A stretch of 64,000 nt of DNA from Heterohyrax brucei (GCA_028571685.1 CM053162.1:3352001-3416000); one strand, 5' to 3'; numbered from the stretch's first letter, positions 47,201 to 59,925 are shown. Numbers and translations are program-made. Notes: generated by a model not told the origin, from the sequence alone.

Positions 47201-47999
47201 GGACTGAAGAAAAGTTTTAAATACAGAAGAAAACAGTCTTTGTTACAAGTGTAGGGAGATAGGAAGAGTGGTACTCATAACTAGATAGTAGATAAGAATT
47301 GTGTTAGGTGAAGGTAGGGAGAACACATAGTAAAGAAGGCAGCATGGGTAAATGAAAACAAAAGGTAAGAAGTTTCCTAAATATAACCAAACACTTGGAA
47401 GGACAGAGTGGCAGGGGCAGGGGCAGGCATCTGCGAGCCATGGTTTCAGGGGACATATAGGTCAATTGGTATAACAAAGTTTTTAAGAAAATGTTCTGCA
47501 TCCCACTTTGGTGAGTGGTGTCTCGGGTCTTAAAAACTAGCAAGTGGCCATCTAAGAAGCATCAGTTGGTCCCAATTTACCTGAAGCAGAGGAGAATGAA
47601 GAACATCAAACACATGAGGGAAATATGAGCCCAAGAGACAGAAAAGCCCACATAATCTAGAGAGTGCATCAGCTTGAGACCAGAAGAACTAGATGGTGCC
47701 CAGGTACCACCAATGACTGCCCTGACCAGGAACAAAACAATAAGTCCCTGATAAAGTAGGTAAAAAAAATGGTTTAACAGTGTTAGAACTCTGTTAAAAG
47801 GCCAGACTTGATTATCCAGCAGACTGGAGGGTCCCTAGGAGACATGCCCCCTACTCCTGGGGGTGCTCGCTACCAGATCATAGTTGAAACCATTCCCAAA
47901 GTTGACTCTGGACAAAGACTGGGCTGGAGTATAAGACATAAAAGACTACTGCCAAACAGTGGGTTTGTTGACTTAAGTAGATGTCATGTTTGTTAAGGG

Positions 48000-49593
48000 C
48001 TGTCAAGTCATTTCCAACTCATAGCTACCCTATGCAAAACAGAACAAAACACTACCTAGTCTCGCACTATGCCCACAATTGTTTTTATGCTTAAGCCCAT
48101 TATTGCAGCCACTGTGTCAATTTATCTCATTGAGGATCTTCTTCACTTCCACTGACCCTTCACTCTAACAACTATGATGTCCTTCTCCAGGGACTGATCC
48201 CTCCTGACAACATGTCCAAAGTATGTGAGAATACAGTCTGGCTATCTTTGCTTCCAAGGAGCACTCTGGTTGTGTTGCTTCCAGAAGAGATCTGTTTCTT
48301 CTTTTGTCAGTTCATGGTACATTCAATTTCTTCTCCAGCAGCACAACTCAACAGCATCAATTCTTCTTTTGTCTTCCTTATTCACTGTCCAGCTTTTGTA
48401 TGCATATGATACAACTGAAACTATCATGGCTTGGGTGAGATCCACCCTAGTTTTCAAGGTGATATTTTTACTTTGCAGTAGATTTTTCTAGTGTAATATG
48501 TCTTTTGATTTCTTAACTCTTGCTTCCATGGGCATTGGTTGTGGAACCAAGTAAAATGAAATCCTTGACAATCTCAAACTTTTCTCCATTTATCGTGATG
48601 TTGCTTACCGGTCCAGCAGTGAGGACTTCTGTTTTCGTAATGTTGAGATGCAATCTGTGCTGAAGTCTGTGATCTTTGATCTTCATCTATATTTCAAACC
48701 TTCTTCACTTCCAGCAAGCAAGGTTGTGTCATCTACATAATGAAGGTTGTTAATGAGTTCTTCTCCAATCCCAATGCTTCATTCTTCTTCATATAGTTCA
48801 GATTCTTGGATTATTTGCTCAGCATACAGATTGAAAAGGTATGATGAAAGGATATAACCCTGATGCACACTCCTCCTGACTTTAAAACATGTGGTATTCC
48901 CTTGTTCTGTTTGCATGACTGTCTCTCTTGATCCATGTAGATTCCTTAAGAGCACAATTAAGTGTTCTGAAATTCCTGTTCTCTGCAATGTTGTTCATAA
49001 TTTGTTATGATCCAAAGAGTTAAATGCCTTCAATTTTAACATTGGCATCAACAATGATATCCATGGTTCCACGTCCTCTTATGAATCCGGCTTGCATTTC
49101 TGGCAGTTGTTGGACAATATATGCTTGCAATCACCTTTGGGTGATCTTTAGCAAAATTTTACTTGCTTATAGTATTTATCATATTTTTCAGTGATTTCCA
49201 CATTTGATTGGATCACCTTTCCTGAGAATAAGCATGAGTGCGAATCTCTTCCGGTCAGTTGGCCAGGTAGCTGTTCTCCAAATTTCTTGGCACAGATGAG
49301 TGTGTACTTCCAGCACTACATCTGTTTGTTAAAATAAATGAACTGATATTCCATCAATTCCTGGAGCCTTCTTTTTTGTTGGCCAATACCTTTAAATGTA
49401 GTTTTGACTTCATTTAGTACCATCAGTTCCTGATCATATGTTACCTCTTGAAATGGTACAATGGTATAATGATTCTCTGTATTTCTTCCATCTTCTTTGG
49501 ATGCTTCCTGAGTCACTTAATATTTTCCCTATAGAATCCTTCACTATTTCAACTCTTGGCTTGAAGTTTTTCTTCAGTGTTTTCAGCTTGAGA
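48000..49593 (-). mobile_element. RTE copy 1, main part
   Basis: A minus-strand RTE/BovB-like LINE. The 3' tail is at 48000 ('gctgtcaagtcatttccaac'). The RT domain is at 48779-48988 ('GISEHLIVLLRNLHGSRETV', then 'SVHQGYILSSYLFNLYAEQI', matching the RTE 'VRQGCILSPYLFNLYAE' box). Upstream RT fingers reach 49590. Stops and indels throughout. The element is interrupted at 49594 by L1 F and resumes at 51004. Confidence 0.85.
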
Positions 49594-50995
49594 TCTATGT
49601 TGAGTGGCATTCAATATGTATCTTGGATATCTATATTCTCTTCTTTCATAATTTCTGGGAAGTTTTCTGTGAGCATCTCAGCAAATATACTCTCTGTGTT
49701 CTAAGGTGTCTCACCCTGTTCAGTTAACTGTAGGTTGTTCCTTTTAATAGAGCCCCACATGCATTTTAGTGCTTCTTCAGTTTTCTTCTTTCTTTTTTCT
49801 GAATTCTCATCGTAAATGCTGGAGTCAGTAGCTTTGTCTTCAAAATCAGAATGTTTATTTTCCATTTGTTCCATTTTGTTTTCTTGGCTTTGAATTGAAG
49901 TTTCTGTGTCTTTGATTTTGTTCTTGATCTGTTGGATTTCAGAGTACTGGTGTTCTACCGGATGAAACAGCTTGCTTAATTTTTCATTTTGTTCTGCTGC
50001 ATTTTGTATAAGGTCTAGGAGGGCTCAATATGTAGTCTTTTTGTATTCATCTTCTGATAGTTTCAGAAAAGCTTTTCCATCTGAGAAGTTCTTTGGTGCT
50101 TTCTTTTAGGGGCCTTCTGAAACCATGGGTGATTTTTTGGTTACACTTTTCTCCAGAGTTTGCTGCTTTTGGGGCATCATGTGAATCAATATAGGCTGGG
50201 AGATATGCTGTGAGGATGGACCACAGTTGTTTCTCTAGGCAGTCTTAAAATGAAAGGTAAAATGTACCTGACAGCTTCCAAAGTCAGTCAGGTTTTCAGG
50301 TGTATAGGTCCCTCTTCCCAGCTGGCAAAGTAAGCACCTCTATATCAAACCCCAGATGTTACAAACTAGCTCAAAATACAGAAAGGCTGGCCTCTGCTGT
50401 CTGGCCCCAGCTGTAGGTGACACTGTATAGAATACTGCTTTTCTACCAGAAAAGTACTCTCAGCAGACACTGCCACCCAGCCCAGGAATTAGGTCCAGAT
50501 GAGGCCTCTGTATGGGTATTTCCTCCTTCCAGTGGAACAAGATGGTGTCCCACACAGGCTCGCCACTGGCCTGGGTACAGGCTACGCTATGGCAGAAGTG
50601 GAAAGAGAGGCCAAAGGTGCTGAGATGCACAGAGTCCAAAGCCGGGCTCTCAAAATAGGGCAATTTTGCCTAGCAATCCCACCAGCAATATGTCTTAGAT
50701 TAGCTGCTAGTCAAGTCCTGGCTCCATTTGCCAGGTAAGACAGAGAAAAAAAGTTAAAATAGTGAGTTACCTTCTGTCTATACAAGTCATTGCTCACCAA
50801 GACTGGGGTCAGTGAAAGACAGGAGGTTTTCTGTTCAGTGGTATGAAGTCCAAATTAATAGCCCTATACCGCATTCTAGGGCTCACTAGGTGTCCAGAAG
50901 CCTCTGTTTATCTATCAAATCAGGTCTTGGTTTCTAGAGGGATTTAGGGAGACGTGTTTAGTCCATCATCTTGACTATGTCCCCAACTTCTTTCT
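49594..50995 (-). mobile_element. L1 F: 5'UTR and partial ORF1 only
   Basis: The right end is an L1 5' terminus (minus 'gacatagtcaagatgatgg', about 50985). It runs through a 5'UTR and into ORF1, stopping at about 49600 without reaching ORF2 or the 3'UTR. Direct repeats GCTTGAGA flank it (49586-49593 and 50996-51003). Sequence on both sides is continuous RTE, so this is a real insertion of a 3'-truncated L1. Confidence 0.7.
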
Positions 50996-51003
50996 GCTTG
51001 AGA

Positions 51004-51105
51004 AATGAGGAATATGTGCTTCCCTGTTGGTTTTCTATTTCCAGTTCTTTGTACATGTCATTATAATACTTTATTTTGTCTTCTTGAGCTGTATCTACTA
51101 AGTAG
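51004..51105 (-). mobile_element. RTE copy 1, resumed
   Basis: 'agttctttgtacatgtcatt' then 'ataatactttattttgtctt' matches RTE copy 2 at about 53085-53115, so it continues copy 1 beyond L1 F. Confidence 0.7.
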
Positions 51106-51111
51106 ATACAT

Positions 51112-51350
51112 GAGGCTAACTGGGCAGTTGCTGTCCAGAGGTGGGAAGAGAGGGTGGAGGGGGACAAGAGCTGGTTGAATGGACACAGGCTATGCAGGGA
51201 GGAAATGAGGATCGTGCTGTCACAGTGAGAGGAGAGCAGCTAGAGTTACACAGCAATAAGCGTGCAACATTTTGTGTGACAACCTGACTTGGATTGTAAA
51301 CTTTCACGCAAAGCACAATAACATATTTTAAACAATTAAAAAGATAGTAG
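51112..51350 (+). mobile_element. Short L1 3' end, plus strand
   Basis: 'gacaagagctggttgaatgg', then 'gagagcagctagagttacac' and 'gtaaactttcacgcaaagca', ending AATAACATATTTTAAACAATTAAAAAG, is an L1 3'UTR tail of about 235 bp. It lies between the two RTE copies. Confidence 0.6.
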
Positions 51351-51369
51351 TTAAGTGTATTGACAAGCT

Positions 51370-54300
51370 ATTATTATGTTGTTATTGTTAGATGCTATCA
51401 AGTCAGTTCTGACTTGTAGTGACCCACTGTACAAGAGAACAAAAAATTGCTCAGTCTTCTGCCACCTTCACAGTCGTTTCTGTGCTTCAGCCACTAGGAA
51501 GTCCATGTTGTTGAGGGTCTTCCTCTGTTGCTCACCCTCTACTTTACCAAGCATGGTGCCTTCTCCAAGCACTGGTTCCTCCTGATAACATGTTCAAAGT
51601 ATATGTAACAAAGTCTCACCATCCTTGCCTGTAAGGAAAATTCTAGCTGTACTTTCAAGATAGATAGGCTTGTTCTTTTGGAAATTCATGATATATTCAA
51701 TGTTCTTCACCAACACCATAATTCAAAGGTATCAATAATTCCTCTGTTTTCTTTATTCATTGGGCTGCTTTCACATGCATATGAGGTGACTGAAAATACT
51801 ATGGCTTTGGTCAGGCATAGCTTGGTCCCCAAAGTGGCATTTTGCTTTTTAAGACTTCAAAGAAGTCTTTTGCAGCAGATACACCCAGTATAACATGTTC
51901 TTTGATCTACTGACTGCTGCCTCTGTGGACATCAATTGTGGATCCTAGTAAAATGAAGTCCTTGACAAATTTGGTGTTTTCTCCACCTATTGTGGTGTTA
52001 ATTATTGGTCTATTTGTAAGGACTTTTTTTTTTATGCTGAGGTGAAATCCATACTGAAGGCTGTAGTGTTTGATTTTAGTGTTTTAAGCTGTTTTCACTT
52101 CCAGCTAGTGAGGTTGTGTTATCTGCATAACCCAGGTATTGCTGAACCATCCTCCAATCGTGATGCAAAGTTCTTCTTCATATAGTCAAGTTTCTCATGT
52201 TATTTGCTTAGCATACAAATTGAGTAAGTATTGTGAAAGGATATAAGTCTAATACACACTTTCCTGATTTTAAACCATACATTAACTCTTAGCTCTGTTT
52301 GAACAACTGCCTCTTGGTTTATATACAGGTTCCTAATAAACACAATTAAATGTTCCAGAGTTCCCATTGTTTACAATGCTATCCATAATTTGCGACAATC
52401 CACACAGCCAAATGTCACTGCATAGTCAATAAAACACAGGTAACCATCTTTCTGGTATTCTCTGCTTTCAACCGAGATCTACCTGACATCATCAAAGATA
52501 TTCCTCATTCTACATCGTCTTCTGAATCTGACTTGAAGTTCTGGTAGTTCTCTGTTGATGTACAACTGCAATCACTTTTGAATGTTCCTCAGCACAATTT
52601 TACCTTTTTGTGATATAATTGGCGTTGTTCAATAATTTCTACATAGTGTTTGGTAGTCTCTCTTTAGAACAAGCACAAACATAAATCTCTTCAAATTATC
52701 TGGCCATAGCTGCCTTCCAAATTTAAAACATAGACTACTTAGCACCGCCAGTGCTCCATGTGTTTGCTGAAACATCTCAGTTGATGGCTCATCAGTTCCT
52801 GGAGGCTTGTTTTCACCATTCCCTTCAATACAGCTTAGATTTGTTCCCTCAGTACCACTGGTTCTTGATGCAATACTTCCTCAAGTGCTTGAACATTGAA
52901 CAATCCTTTTTTTACAATGACTTTGTATATTCTTTCCTTCTTCTCATGATACTCACTCTGTCGTTTAATATTTTACCCATGTAATCCTTTAATGTTGCAA
53001 CTCTAAACTTGAAAATTCTCATCAGTTTTTTTCAGTTTGAGAAATGCAGAGCTTATTCTTCCTTTCTTTCTTTTAAGTCTCAGCTCTTTGTACATTTCAT
53101 TATAATACTTTATCTTCTTGAACCACTCTTTGAAATATTCTGTTCAGCCCTTTTACTTCATTATTTCTTCCATTTGCTTTAGCTACTCTGCATTCAAGGG
53201 CAAATTTCAGAATCTCTCTTGACATCCATTTTGGTCTTTCCTTTTTAATGACCTTTTGATTTCTTCATGTATGATGTCCTTGATGTCATCCCCAAAGTCT
53301 CTGGATTTTGGTCATTAGTGTTCAGTGAGTCACACCTATTCTTAAATGATATGCCTAAGGCTTTATTTTGGCTCTTGCAAAGTTGCCTTAATTTTCTTCT
53401 GTTTCAACTTAAAGTTGTATAAGATCAGTTGATAATCTATTTTGCTTTCAGGCCCTGTCCTCATTTTGACAGGTATTATTGAGCTTCTCCATTATCTCTT
53501 TCTGTGTATGCCATCCAGTAATATCAACACATACAGTCACAGTTTATGTTATTGGAAAAAAAAAGGTGCTTTCAGTAAAGAAGGGGTTGGTCTTGCAAAA
53601 TTCTATCATGTGATCTCTGAGATCATTTTTGTCACTAAGGCCATATTTTCCAACTACTGTTCCTTCTTCATTTCCAACTTTCACATTCCAATCGTTAGTA
53701 ATTATCAATGCATCTTGATTGCATGTTTGACCAATTTCAGACTGCAGAAGTTGGTAAAATTCTCCAATTTCCTTATTTTCAGCATTAGTGGTTTGTGAAT
53801 AAATTTGAATAATAGTTGTATTTGTCTGTCTTACGGGTCTTTCCTATTGTGGGCAGCGTTGTACTTCAGGATAGATCTTGAAATGTTATTTTCAACAATA
53901 AATGTGATGCTATTCCTCTTCTGTCACTGTTTCTGCATAGTAGACTAACCATAAGATTGTCTGATTCAAAGTGGTCAATACCTGTTAATTTTAGCTCACT
54001 AATGCCTTCGATGGAACCCTGGTGTTTCAGTGTTTAGGAGTTATGGTTAGCTATGCTGCTAACCAAAAGGCTGGTAGTTCAAATCCACCAGCTGCTCCTT
54101 GGATACCCTATGCAGTAGTTCTACTCTGTCCTATAGGATTGCTATGAGTTAGATTCAACTTGATAGCAATGTGTTTGATTTTTTTTAATGCCTACTATAT
54201 CATTCTTTATGTGATCTATTTCATTTTTGATGACGTCTCATTTTCTTAGATTCGTATGTCACACATTCCTTGTTCTGTTTGTTAACAGATATTTGCGGCT

Positions 54301-54620
54301 ACTTTGTCTCATTTTGAGTTTTGCCACATCAACAAATGAATGTTCTTGAAGCATGACTTCATTGACATCATTAACATTGACTTTACCTGAAGGAGGCAAC
54401 TCTTTTCCAGTCACATTCTGAGTGCCTGCCGGTGTGAGGAGCTCATCATCCAGATCAGACAGTGTGCCACTACAGTTCATGAGGTTTTCACTGGCCAGTT
54501 TTCAGAAATTTATAGCCACTTTCTTCTTACTATTTTTGCTTAGCTTGGCATCTTCACTGAAACATGTCCACCATGGTATCCCTGCTGCTATTTGAAATAC
54601 CAGTAGAATAGCTTCCAGCA
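51370..54620 (-). mobile_element. RTE copy 2, near full length
   Basis: Covers the RTE body from the 3' tail (51380) to the N-terminal part (about 54600). About 3.2 kb with the 180-bp AfroSINE at 54010 removed. The endonuclease is recognisable near 53880-53960 on the minus strand (residues 'DHFESDNLMVSLLCRNS'). The N-terminal minus frame 54259-54480 ('DELLTPAGTQNVTGKELPPS') is open for 73 codons. It runs in the same direction as copy 1 and has diverged from it. Many stops. Confidence 0.8.
54010..54192 (+). repeat. AfroSINE inserted in RTE copy 2
   Basis: 'gaaccctggtgtttcagtgt', 'gctgctaaccaaaaggctgg', 'tagttcaaatccaccagctg', 'gtcctataggattgctatga' and a T-rich end. RTE sequence continues on both sides. 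Confidence 0.9.
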
Positions 54621-55984
54621 TCAAAACAACACACAGCTTCTACAGTAAGACAAATGGCCAAATACATGGAAAATATTAATATATTAATAAATTTACCAAG
54701 GTCTTTCTGGTGCATGTTTGCATTTAATCTGCATAACAAACACAAGAAGGAAGGAGAATAGCATACTTTTCTTCCTTCATAGCCATTATTCTGGTGAAAT
54801 GATTGAGCTATTGAACTAAATAAGTTGAACAAAGAAATATGGATTGTGACAGACTAATTGCAAGATTTAACCTTTAGAATTGAGTTCCAAAGCCAATGTT
54901 CTTTCATTTACTTCACCATTATGACATCTGAAATCACAGCGGCAGAGAATACTGAAGCCAGGGCTTAACTGTAGCCTTCTTATTCACTTTAATGCTCCAT
55001 ACTGACACCAAATTGTCCACTGCATGTGAATGTACATGTCCTTTACCATTTATTATTCCCTACTTACTATAGCAGAAGGCTAAAGATGTTGATAGTAGTG
55101 TGTGTGTGTCTGTCTGTGTGTTTATGTGTGTACATTGAGTGGTATGAAATTGGGGAACCTTCAAACCCATGGAATTTAGAGTGCATGACATGGAGTTGTG
55201 GAATGATGTATTGTTCCATTACAGCTCATGACTGTCTATATACTGTGACAATAGCTCATGTCATGATGAAATATGGTATGTGTAGTTAGAAAAGTGCAAA
55301 TATACGAATTGCCCCACTGCTTTGATTCCACTACTTACTGCTACTGCTCTAACTTGCTAAAAACTTCCTTCTTTTGTAGCATGTCTCAATAAAATGAATG
55401 ATTTGGCATTTTGTTTCTCTTGGAAATTCCTTTTGGGGAGCTTCCCAACATTGATGAGTTTGAGATAAGTGTTCATTAAAGAATGAAATGATTGATTTAA
55501 AATTAGGTTAATGACTTACAAGGGAGACATATATACATTTTATATGTGTTTATGTAAGTATGAAAATATGTTTCCATTTGTATTTAATTCTAAGTAGTTT
55601 TTTAAAGGCAAGACGTTTCCATGACTAAACTTGTAGCATTTTAAGTTATTGATTACAAAATATTTCATTTGTTGAACATGAAGCTAGGAGGCAGTCTTTT
55701 CCTTTTTCTTGGAAACAAGGGATCTGACAAGTAACTTTGGAATTAATTTGGCCTTTTCAATCATTTGAGAGTTGATTACTCTAGATCTCATTCATCTGAA
55801 TGTTTTTAGATGACATCATCTGGTCCTTTGCTCCTGATCTGGAATGTCTTTGATTTTCAATATTATTATTATTACTTTTGAAAATCTAAAAGGATTCATT
55901 CCAGGAGTCTTAAATTAATGTTGCTTATCTGATACAGAATTTAAATGTAGAGTCAGATATCTAAGACAATCTTTGTGGGCTTTT
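54621..55984. other. Unique sequence
   Basis: No gene recognised. (TG)n at about 55100-55132; candidate conserved block at 55390-55960 listed separately. Confidence 0.4.
55390..55960. promoter_or_regulatory. Candidate conserved non-coding block
   Basis: A repeat-free stretch with many PBX/HOX- and homeodomain-like cores: 'aatgattgatttaaaattag', 'gttaatgac', 'gttattgattacaaaat', 'ttcaatcatttgag' and 'gttgattact'. It is only a candidate; cross-species alignment is the test. Confidence 0.25.
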
Positions 55985-56180
55985 TTGTTGTTGTTGTTAG
56001 TTGACGCTGGTTTGACCTAGACTCATGGCAACCCCATGTGTGCAGAGCAGAACTGTTCCACGGGGTTTTCAAGGCTGTTTACCAAGCCTGTCTTCTAAGA
56101 TGCCTCTAAGTAGGTTGAAACCACCAAACTTTTGACTAGTAGGCAAGTATTTAACTGTTTACATGACCCAGGGACTCTTT
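55985..56180 (-). repeat. AfroSINE, long-body type
   Basis: 'agactcatggcaaccccatg', 'gagcagaactgttccacggg', 'gttgaaaccaccaaactttt' and 'aagtatttaactgtttacat' (reverse complement), with a GTTGTTGTT start representing the tail. Confidence 0.85.
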
Positions 56181-57475
56181 TTTCTGAGTACCTGTAACTT
56201 AAAAACTGGAAGTTAGCAGCCTGAATATGACATTAAAGACAACACTGCAGATAGAAATGGTCCCACATGACCAGAAGCTGTTGATACAGATCAAGAGGGA
56301 ACAAATGAGCCCAATTTTCAGGTTTCAGGTCTGCAGTCCCTACAGCCTGCGAGTTTCCTTCATCTAAAGACAGAGGTAGCAGCTTGGAGATCCATAAAAT
56401 AATATACGTTGATGAGGCCTCTTCTGGATCCCTTGACTCCAGAACAGAGTACAAGGTACAACTGCCAAGACAAGTGATCTAGTATCTGGCTGCTGGATCA
56501 CAGAGAAATTGACAAGAAAAAATATTTGACTTTATAGATGGTGTATTTGTGGAAATAAATGAGTAAAGAAGGGAAAGGAAATCCATAGAGAAACGCTGCA
56601 TTGCTGTTGTAAACAAAGCAAACATTTCCCTTCATCATTGACCTCTAAGTGCCTCCCATACATGATAGGAAACCACGTTTCTTTTTCATTGCCACTTTAC
56701 TGCAAGTTTGAGTAGACAGAGACTCACTTACCTTGGACCTATGTAATCATGTTACCTGAAAAATTCCAGTCCTAAGACTTGTGCTGCCTGTCACTGCTAA
56801 ATCAAACATAGAAATGGGGATTTAATCTTTTAACAGTGCTTTATTCAGATGGGTAGCAACCTGAGAAGACGGTGGGTTAGCACTCCAAAAACTGTCTAAG
56901 CATCTCAGTACAGGCTGGCAAGCTTCATAGAAGGGTTTAGGGGAGGGAAGGCAGATGTGTGAGGCATGCAGGCATGCAAGTGTTCAGAGGAGGAGAGCTT
57001 GATGAAAAAAATATTGTTCCTTTGTTTTAAGAGAAGTTGTCCTTGACATCTGCAAGCTGGTTATTTTTTCTCAGGAACAGTGTTGCTTATCTGAATAGTG
57101 GGCTGAAAATTGGCATCATTTTGCCTGTTATTGGTCAATAATGGTCTGGGCAAACAAATCCAAAATCTTTGTGAGTACCAGTCAGAAGGGAAGTTACACT
57201 TTTCTTTATGTGTCAGCAATCCTGGGAAGGAAAAAGGGTTTAAATATTATGACAGAAGCTAGATTTTTTTTACAACTATTAGCCCTATCATTCAGGTACC
57301 AGATCTTTTTACACTGTTGTAATGCAGGACACCCTTGACCTCTATGTTTGATTTGAACCCCCACTCTCATTATTCCCTCTGTGCCCATTTCCCAACATAC
57401 TCGTGTACCAAATATATGAACACATATACACATTCCTACTGTATATTCCTTCTCTCACTCTTTCACACTGGGTGG
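56181..57475. other. Unique sequence
   Basis: No gene or repeat recognised. Open frames reach only 75 codons. Confidence 0.4.
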
Positions 57476-57479
57476 AAAA

Positions 57480-57702
57480 AGAACCAAAACCAACAAACCA
57501 AACTATTTGCCATTGAGTTAACTCCTACTTAAAGTGACCCCATGTATGCAACTACACTCCAAGGGTTTCCAAGACTGTAACCTTTTGGGAGAAGATCATG
57601 AAGTCTTTCTTCTAAGGCACCTCAGGGAGAGTTTGAACCATCAATCTTTTGGTTAGTAGTTGGATTTTTAACTGTTTGTATCACCCAGGGAATCCATACA
57701 AG
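57480..57702 (-). repeat. AfroSINE, long-body type
   Basis: 'gccattgagttaactcctac', 'agtgaccccatgtatgcaac', 'agtttgaaccatcaatcttt', 'ggttagtagttggattttta' and 'tatcacccagggaatcc', with an A-rich tail at 57480-57510. Confidence 0.85.
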
Positions 57703-57734
57703 AGCTGGTGTGAATGAGGAGTATGTATTGTATA

Positions 57735-57880
57735 TGTGTGTATATGTTTAACTTTATTTTGGTACAGTATGTATAATATCAAATTTTAACCCTTTTAAAT
57801 GTACATTTCTGTAGTGCTTTTTACGTTCACAATGGTGCATCAATCATTTGTAAAACTATCTTCAGATCTTGGTCAAATTT
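57735..57880 (-). repeat. Old L1M 3' end fragment
   Basis: 'taacccttttaaatgtacat' then 'cacaatggtgcatcaatcat' matches the 'attcaggtg..caaccatcacc' module of old L1 3' ends. Confidence 0.45.
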
Positions 57881-58944
57881 TTTTTTGTAACAAATAAAAA
57901 AGTGTGAAGATTTATAATGTTGCTCCCCTACCTGCAGCAACAGCACAGAAATAACAATAATCATTCCTGGAAGGATGTCTTCCTCCATGGACTGCCCAAG
58001 CACTTTGCTTCTATTCTCAGCCAGCCATTGGGAAGAGAGGGAAAAGGAAGAACACAGTTTCCAAACCTTTGTTGTTAGTTACGGGACATGGTGCAGTAGC
58101 TGCTGAGACTCATGCTAAGTCACAGAGAAACAGCACACGAGTTGCACACAGATATGTTTGTGCTCAGATGCTGGGTTGCTCTGCCAGAGAGGTGGCTAAT
58201 AGGGTGCTAAATCAGGAAGCAGATGTCACTGCTCTTGAAGGGAATGACAAGTTCCCTGTGGGTGTTCAGAAGGGAGGTAGAAGAAGGGTCAGTGCAACAC
58301 AAGTTAAAAGAAGATCAAAAGAAGAGAACTAATCTCTCTGAAAAACTCCTGAAGTAGAAACAGATGGGAATGTGACTTAACTAAGTGATTATTAGATGCT
58401 AAATTTGAACCACTGTTAATTGTTCCACTCTCCCAAGAAAGTACAGCCTTATTCAAACAGCTTTGATTGTGCTGTAACCTTTGAGGAATGTAAACAGAAT
58501 GAACAAAGATGTTACATTTTAATTGTCTTTTTTTATGTCAGATGCTGAAAGAGGAAGAGCTTCAAAGAGACAAAAGTAGAAACTGATCATAGGGGTTGTT
58601 TTTCCTTTCCATTTATAGAGTGGGACCTTGAAGAATCATCTCCACCCTTGTTTTCTCTTGAGGAGCTGATGATGGTATATGTGCTGAGAGGGATCAGGGG
58701 GAACAGTAACACAGGTGACTTATTTGAAGGCCTTTAATCCATTATAGTAAGATGTGTTGGAAAGTACACACAGTGAGTAGACATGAGCTGGGATCCATAT
58801 GTACTTATGAATGTAGCACTGTGGTCCAGTGCTCAGCTCCTTGGTGTTGACAGTTTGCTCATCCTGAGCATGGAATGGATGGAACCTTGAACAAGATTGT
58901 AGCTTTGTGCTCATTTCTTAAATGGCAGGTCTGTGGTCTTGTAT
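57881..58944. other. Unique sequence
   Basis: No gene recognised. An 87-codon plus-strand frame at 58069 has no identifiable family. Confidence 0.4.
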
Positions 58945-59015
58945 GCAAGTGTTCTTAGTTGCCCTCAAATGAATTCTGACTCATGGGAACCCTGTGTGTT
59001 AGGGACATTTAGTGA
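58945..59015 (-). repeat. Truncated AfroSINE
   Basis: 'gttgccctcaaatgaattct' then 'gactcatgggaaccctgtgt' matches only the 3' part of the SINE. Confidence 0.6.
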
Positions 59016-59840
59016 CCTAAATAATGAAGTTCTCCAGAAACTATACATGACAAATCAGAGAGTTATACTTGTTACTAATGTCAGTGAGAAGTGGAGTAGG
59101 TTTTTGTAGAGGAGGTTCATCTCATTTCACATGTAGACTAAGAAGTGTGGTACTTGTTCCTGGAACAATTTTACACTCATTCAGCCCAACTCCTCCCTGA
59201 CTCCTGTTCTCCATCATACAGGTTAGGTTTGGAGTCCAGAGAAGAGGAGAAATTGCTGTTTTCCTTCCCAAATTCAAGCTTTAGTTCAGTGTAATTCTAT
59301 TATTATTATTTTTTGAGACTTTTTTCATGTTCTTCATACATTAAGCTCTATTATTCCCCATTAGGGAAGGGGTGAAAAGTTTAGTACTGGATCAGCATAC
59401 CACCTTTCTCTCTGAGCCCTTGAAAAGCAGTTTTGACTGGCAGCTGATCACTTTTAGTCACGTTGTGACCTAGTCATTCCAGGCCTTTAGTACATGTGAG
59501 CTCATAGCATCCCAGCCTCTTCTGGAAAAACTGGTATTTGTGCCCCGATTTACAAATCTCCCCCTCTGCCAACAGTCTGTACAGTGAATCACTGATTGTG
59601 ATATGTAAAAGAAAGGTAGTAGTTAAGTATTTCTCTGACCATGAGACCAGAGCTCCCTAAGTTGAACATAAATAAAGAGAAAGGAAAATGTGGAGGGTAG
59701 GAGACATTATTGGTGGTCTTCACTATCCAGCTGCTTGCTTGCTAATTGAACCATGTGTGTAAGGCAGCAGCCTACCCTGTCCCCAAAAGTTGATTCTGTC
59801 CCCTGGTTTTCTAGCCTCCTTTCCTTGGAAACTCTGTTGG
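59016..59840. other. Unique sequence
   Basis: No gene recognised. Confidence 0.4.
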
Positions 59841-59841
59841 G

Positions 59842-59925
59842 CAGTTCTAGCCTGTCTATAGCATTGCGATAAGTCAGAATTGACTTGATGGCAATGGAAT
59901 TTGGGATTTTTTGGTAGCATGGATG
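59842..59925 (+). repeat. AfroSINE 3' fragment
   Basis: 'gttctagcctgtctatagca' then 'gcgataagtcagaattgact' then 'tgatggcaatggaat', i.e. the SINE 3' end only. Confidence 0.75.

Larger units (their letters stand above)
43379..47990 (+). mobile_element. L1 E, internally deleted
   Basis: Starts at an L1 5' terminus ('gaggcagagccaacatagag') and keeps a 5'UTR to about 44515. It then jumps straight into the ORF2 RT region ('aaaagctattggccaaacta'). ORF1 and the endonuclease half of ORF2 are missing. It continues through RT, C-terminus and 3'UTR to about 47990, where an RTE begins. Confidence 0.8.
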
